Source: Megachile rotundata (taxonomy: Eukaryota > Arthropoda > Insecta > Hymenoptera > Megachilidae). From it: 64,000 nucleotides of DNA. Of this stretch, positions 60,166-64,000 are shown piece after piece; within the stretch, counting starts at the first letter, position 1, and each line of letters starts with the position of its first letter. The stretch spans positions 9,238,001 through 9,302,000 of the forward strand of contig NC_134988.1 in NCBI RefSeq assembly GCF_050947335.1, given 5' to 3'. The notes beneath the pieces were generated by a model that saw nothing but the letters and a program-made list of their open reading frames with translations, did no database searches and was not told where the DNA came from. The position numbers were made by a program, and so were the translations under genes.

Positions 60166-60169
60166 TATG

Positions 60170-61250
60170 CTATATTCCACTGACAACCAGTGGGTTTATA
60201 CTCAAAATATTGATGAAACGTTTATGTAGTCGTCTTCATTAAACTGGAAGCTTCAAATTGACGTGTCATAAGCGGTATTTTTAGACACTTTTATGTCACG
60301 GAATCGGATCTTTCCACGTTTCGAAATCAACTACCTGATATGTAACAGCTTTTCATTACTTGCTATGAATGACAACTATTCATTTCTTTATAACATTATC
60401 GATGAAACGTTTACGCGGTTATTTTTGTCGGAATTCAAGCTTTAAATTGATATATATCAAGTACCATTTTGCCACACCCTTCTGTTATAAGATCGTGCCA
60501 AACATTAGTCACCTAATAGAGTACGTGAGTATAGGTAGTAACTGATTCATTGAGTTGAGGCCGACGGACAGCCATTTTATGTTACGAATATTGATAAAAC
60601 GTTTATGTAGCTCTTTTTATTATACTTCAAGCTTTAAATTTATGTGTCATAAGTATCATTTCGAGATACTTTTATGTCATGAAATCAAGTGTGATTTTAT
60701 ACGTTTCAGGATCGGTCATTGTTTGCTATAATTAGCAGCCAATCATTTTGTATTAAGAAAATGTATGAATTGTGTGTGCAGTCATTTTTGTTACGTTTTA
60801 AGCTTTAAATTGATATACAACAAGTGCCACTTTGTGATACTTTCTATAATAAAATCTTGTAAAGTATTAGCTACTTAGTAGAATACTTTCTACAGTAATC
60901 GATTGCTCTTGAGGCCGATAGGTAACCATGTTGTACTAAACATATCGCTAAAACGTTTATATGGTCATTTTTATTATACTTTAAGCTTTACATTGATGTG
61001 CTATACGTGGTATTCTGTGATGCTTTTATGTCACGAAATTTCGTTAGACTTTTATACTTCAAAATTGTTCATTATTTGTTAGAATTAATAACCATTCGTG
61101 TTACATTAAAAAACTTAATGAATCCTTTACGTAGTTATGTTTGACAGATTTATAGCTACAAATTGATATATCACAACTGATATTTTGTGATATTTTTATG
61201 TCATGAAATAAGACTTTTAATAAAATTGGCTATTTAATTAGGAATGTTAG
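60170..61250. repeat. Diverged satellite of about 180 bp, related to the 7.3-8.9 kb array
   Basis: AAACGTTTATGTAG or its variant anchors at about 60,216, 60,405, 60,597, 60,951 and (decayed) 60,780 and 61,125, so spacings are 172-192 bp. Each unit follows with TTTTATTATACTTTAAGCTT, AAATTGATATGTCA, ACTTTTATGTCACGAAAT and AGCCATTTTATGTTA. The same order of words (CCATTTTGTATTAA, AAAACGTTTATGTAG, CTTCGTTTAACCTTGA, ATGTCACAAGTGC, TTTATATTATGATATG) makes up the 135-bp units at 7.3-8.9 kb. Confidence 0.8.
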
Positions 61251-62340
61251 TATAAATATTATAGTGCCAACTCAATATAAAACGAACAGAAATTCATTTC
61301 AAGTTGCGAATATTCCAATAGAAACAACGCTATGCAAATTTATTGCAATTATTGTGCAAGCACACGGCATGGTTTCACGATCACACTATTCAGATTTCAA
61401 AATGGCCGTCACGTACTCTGGATATAAATATCATATAAACGTATAGAGAATAATAGAGAACCAAATTTGCAAAGAGACCAATAAATATTGGACAGTTCGA
61501 ATAATTCAAAACCCACTCTGTTAAAACGTGGCCAGGTTCATAAAAATTTAATTAAAAACCTCGTTAAAAGCACGCGAGCTGATTCTGCCGTTAATTAATC
61601 GTAACACGGTAGCAATTGATTATTAAAAACAATTTCCATCACTAAATAATTTTTTTCATAAACTTAAATTATTAAACCAACCCGCAAATTTTTCATAAAA
61701 AAGACGATTCTTTATTTTTTACAGAAAAATGATAAAATCTGATAATATTTCTCTTAAAATTTCTCTGGCAGTATCTTTCATTCTTATGTGATATTCCAGA
61801 AGGAAAATACAATAGCATAACAATAAGAAGTCTAAAAATAAACGAAACTCATAATTTTAACTGGCTGTCCAGAATTTTGGGTTAAAACTGTCCCGGCGTA
61901 AGCTAAACCGGACAAAAGCGAAGCATCCTAAACACATCTACGTAATTTATTTGCCTTCCAACGTATCACGTTGTTTCAAGAGAACGCTCTGATGCTCGTT
62001 GTTCTCTAACAACGACGAGTGACTGTTGTCCTCAGGCATTAGGGCAGTTAGAATTGCCCTAAAGCAAAGGCACAAGGCAGCCTTTCGTCGCAGTGATGTC
62101 AGAAGCTATTAAGAGGAGTAGGGAGCAGTCTACCCACTTCTCGTTTTCTTTCCTGCTCGTTCAATGTTAGATCGCTTTCATAACGCGCTAAAAGCAGCAC
62201 GTGGTCACTGTTCTCTCATTGGAACCCCCACTATGCGCCCGCTGCCCTGAGATGCGTGATTCAGCTGCCCTTGGCTCACGATCAAATACCTGCCCTGCTG
62301 GCATTGAGTTGCACGTCCCTACGTTACAACACCAATATTC
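61251..62340. other. Unique sequence in slo intron 1 with a GC-rich island
   Basis: The island at 61,960-62,330 contains a possible hairpin (AGAGAAC / GTTCTCT flanked by CGTTGT / ACAACG, about 61,968-62,014) and TTAGGGCA / TGCCCTAA (62,039-62,062). No open frame of note. It may be regulatory or an old element. Confidence 0.35.
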
Positions 62341-63460
62341 CCTAAACTACACTTACTTCATATAAAAAAATTAATCAAAATTTTAGAATAAATTGTTTCA
62401 TACAAACCATACTTTCATAGATTTTATATAATTTGCCCTTGAAGATCATAATCATGCACCTCTCAAAGAATTTCTCACCTGTTAAATAAATTATCATACA
62501 TTTTTATGAAACATTGTAAGAATTGTACCATATAGAAAGGCAACGTTGAATTAAAAAAATTGAAGCTTCCCTGAAATAACTTCTTTGAGACAACTAACCT
62601 AACCTAACACCACGAAAATGACATAGTAAGCTAACATACTTGTATATTTTGATTCAACCTCTTCTTTTATATTTTTGAAACCTCAACCAGGTTAACAAGA
62701 AACCCCGTTGGAAATAAAAGTACGAAACAATACAAACGTTAATAATAAAATATCAGATGAAAAATCTGGCAGTAAAATGGCGTTAGTAGAAGGATACAAT
62801 TTGTTGAAAATGAAAAAGCTCGGTGTCTGGTGCAGACACAAGTTCCACGACATTTTAGCTCCTTTCGAGTTGGATATAAGTGAGCTTCTATATTCTGAAC
62901 GAGCAGCAAGGCATCAATGCGAATGCAAATAAACTACGGTTTCCAAGGCACTCCCACTCCCTTCAATTGCATTCAATGCAAGGACCTCAGTCGTGGTAAA
63001 TGAGACGCGTATATAATCGTGCACACATAGGAGTGTATTATGTGCACACCGGTTTTGTCTCTGCGATACCATTATGGCGGCATTTCCATTTATGACGGTC
63101 CTACGAAGCAGGCCGACCGAGTCTATCTTGTGGCGCTATACGTCGAACCCACTTTCGAAAAAAGCTCCTTCGCGTGCAGATATACAACGTCGCGGTTCTC
63201 TTGCTACAGAAAATCTCGCGAACAAACGATTTCATCCTTCTCGCGACGAGAAAAAGATAAAGTGCCTGCACTGGAGACTCGCGTGCTCGTTCGAGCACGA
63301 AGCACCCGTTCGAAACTTATTGAACGCATGAAATGATCCTTCAATATTTTCCTAACCTATTGCATACAAAGGAGGGGTCGTTCACGGATCGTGATGTATC
63401 GTTTTCTTTTTTTTATGTTTGCTGGAGGGTGGAAATGTGATAGGGTGGTTTTTAGGGGTG
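62341..63460. other. Unique sequence with GC-rich frames, no recognised gene
   Basis: A 74-codon frame at 62,708-62,932 and two overlapping frames (63,040-63,336 and 63,074-63,331) lie in a GC-richer, CG-dinucleotide-rich stretch. None resembles a family I know, and the last two compete for the same DNA. One could be a small unknown gene. CTAACCTAACCTAACAC at about 62,597 is a TTAGG-type run. Confidence 0.25.
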
Positions 63461-63469
63461 TTGTTGTTA

Positions 63470-64000
63470 GGGGTGAAATTTGGGAATTTAGGGATTTTGG
63501 GAACTCTAGGAATTTTGGGAATTTGGGGATTTTCGTGATTTTAGGAAGTTGGAGATTCGAGAATTTGGAATATGGGGAATTTCGGAATTTCGGGATTTTG
63601 GGGAATTTGGGGATTAGGGGTTTTGGGAATTCGGGAGATCGGAATTTGGGGAACTTGGGGATTTGGGAATTTTGGGATTTGAGAGTTTGGGGAATTTGAG
63701 AATTTTGGGATTTGGGGATGGGAGATTTGAGAGTTTGGAATTTGGGGAATTTGGGGATTCGAGAGTTTGGGGAATTTGGGAATTTGGGGATTTGAGAGTT
63801 TGGAATTTGGGGAATCTGGAAATTTGGGAATTTGGGGGTTCAAGTGTATGGAATTTGGGGATATGGGAATTCGAGAGTTTGGAATTTGGGGAATTTGGGG
63901 ATTCGAGAGTTTGGGGAATTTGGGAATTTGAGAGTTTGGGGAATTTGGGAATTTGAGAGTTTGGAATTTGGGGAATTTGGAAATTTGGGAATTTGGGGTT
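63470..64000. repeat. GGGAATTTGGGGATT minisatellite, runs off the window
   Basis: GGGGAATTTGGGAATTTG, GATTCGAGAGTTTGG and GATTTGAGAGTTTGG variants repeat every 14-18 bp. A block of about 120 bp (GAGAGTTTGGAATTTGGGGA at about 63,727, 63,794, 63,866 and later) shows higher-order copying. The array is of the same type as 3,656-4,725 but carries a GAGAG variant not seen there. Confidence 0.9.

Noticed and set aside
1..64000. tRNA genes
   Set aside because: Looked for GGTTCGAATCC-like B boxes on both strands. Isolated GTTCGAA words (for example 8,804 and 21,551) have no matching A box or acceptor stem.

Overview
This is a eukaryotic, insect-type window: AT-rich, with split genes, a complete ash2, a BOLA1-type gene and the first coding exon of slo (BK channel). 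Short CCTAA/TTAGG-type runs are scattered through it, as is common in Hymenoptera. A bee or a related hymenopteran is the likeliest source, but the order is my inference and the species cannot be read from the sequence. There are no bacterial-style operons, rRNA genes or CRISPR arrays, and I found no tRNA.

Layout. Positions 1-19,300 hold almost no recognisable gene. They are a patchwork of unrelated tandem arrays with units from 3 to 161 bp, broken by unique AT-rich DNA and one inverted-repeat transposon remnant. An isolated membrane-anchor exon lies at 19,332-19,425. From there to about 32 kb are more arrays, including a family of ACGTAGTAGTACGT inverted-repeat modules (28.0-29.3 kb). At 32.0 kb a CRE plus TATA promoter starts a two-exon gene of unknown function (coding 32,665-32,994 and 38,128-38,295). 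A conserved-looking extra exon in its intron (35,485 onward) matches the splice phase of the membrane-anchor exon 16 kb upstream. This suggests one long transmembrane-protein gene with an internal alternative promoter.

The best-supported genes are BOLA1-like (41,307-41,988, +, three coding exons) and ash2 (42,136-45,282, -, eleven coding exons, 576 residues, reading frame intact through every junction). They are convergent, with 147 bp between stop codons. BOLA1 is expected to serve mitochondrial Fe-S chemistry. ASH2 is a core subunit of COMPASS/MLL H3K4 methyltransferases. Nothing links the two beyond adjacency.

From 48 to 50 kb the GC content rises at the 5' region and first coding exon of slo (49,569-49,871, +). 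No second slo exon was found in the following 14 kb, so the rest of the window is read as slo intron 1. It holds several tandem arrays, a diverged relative of the 7.3-8.9 kb satellite (60.2-61.3 kb), and ends in a GGAATTTGG minisatellite of the same class as the one at 3.7-4.7 kb.

By hand tally about a third of the window is tandem repeat. Most long open frames are by-products of arrays whose unit length is a multiple of three.
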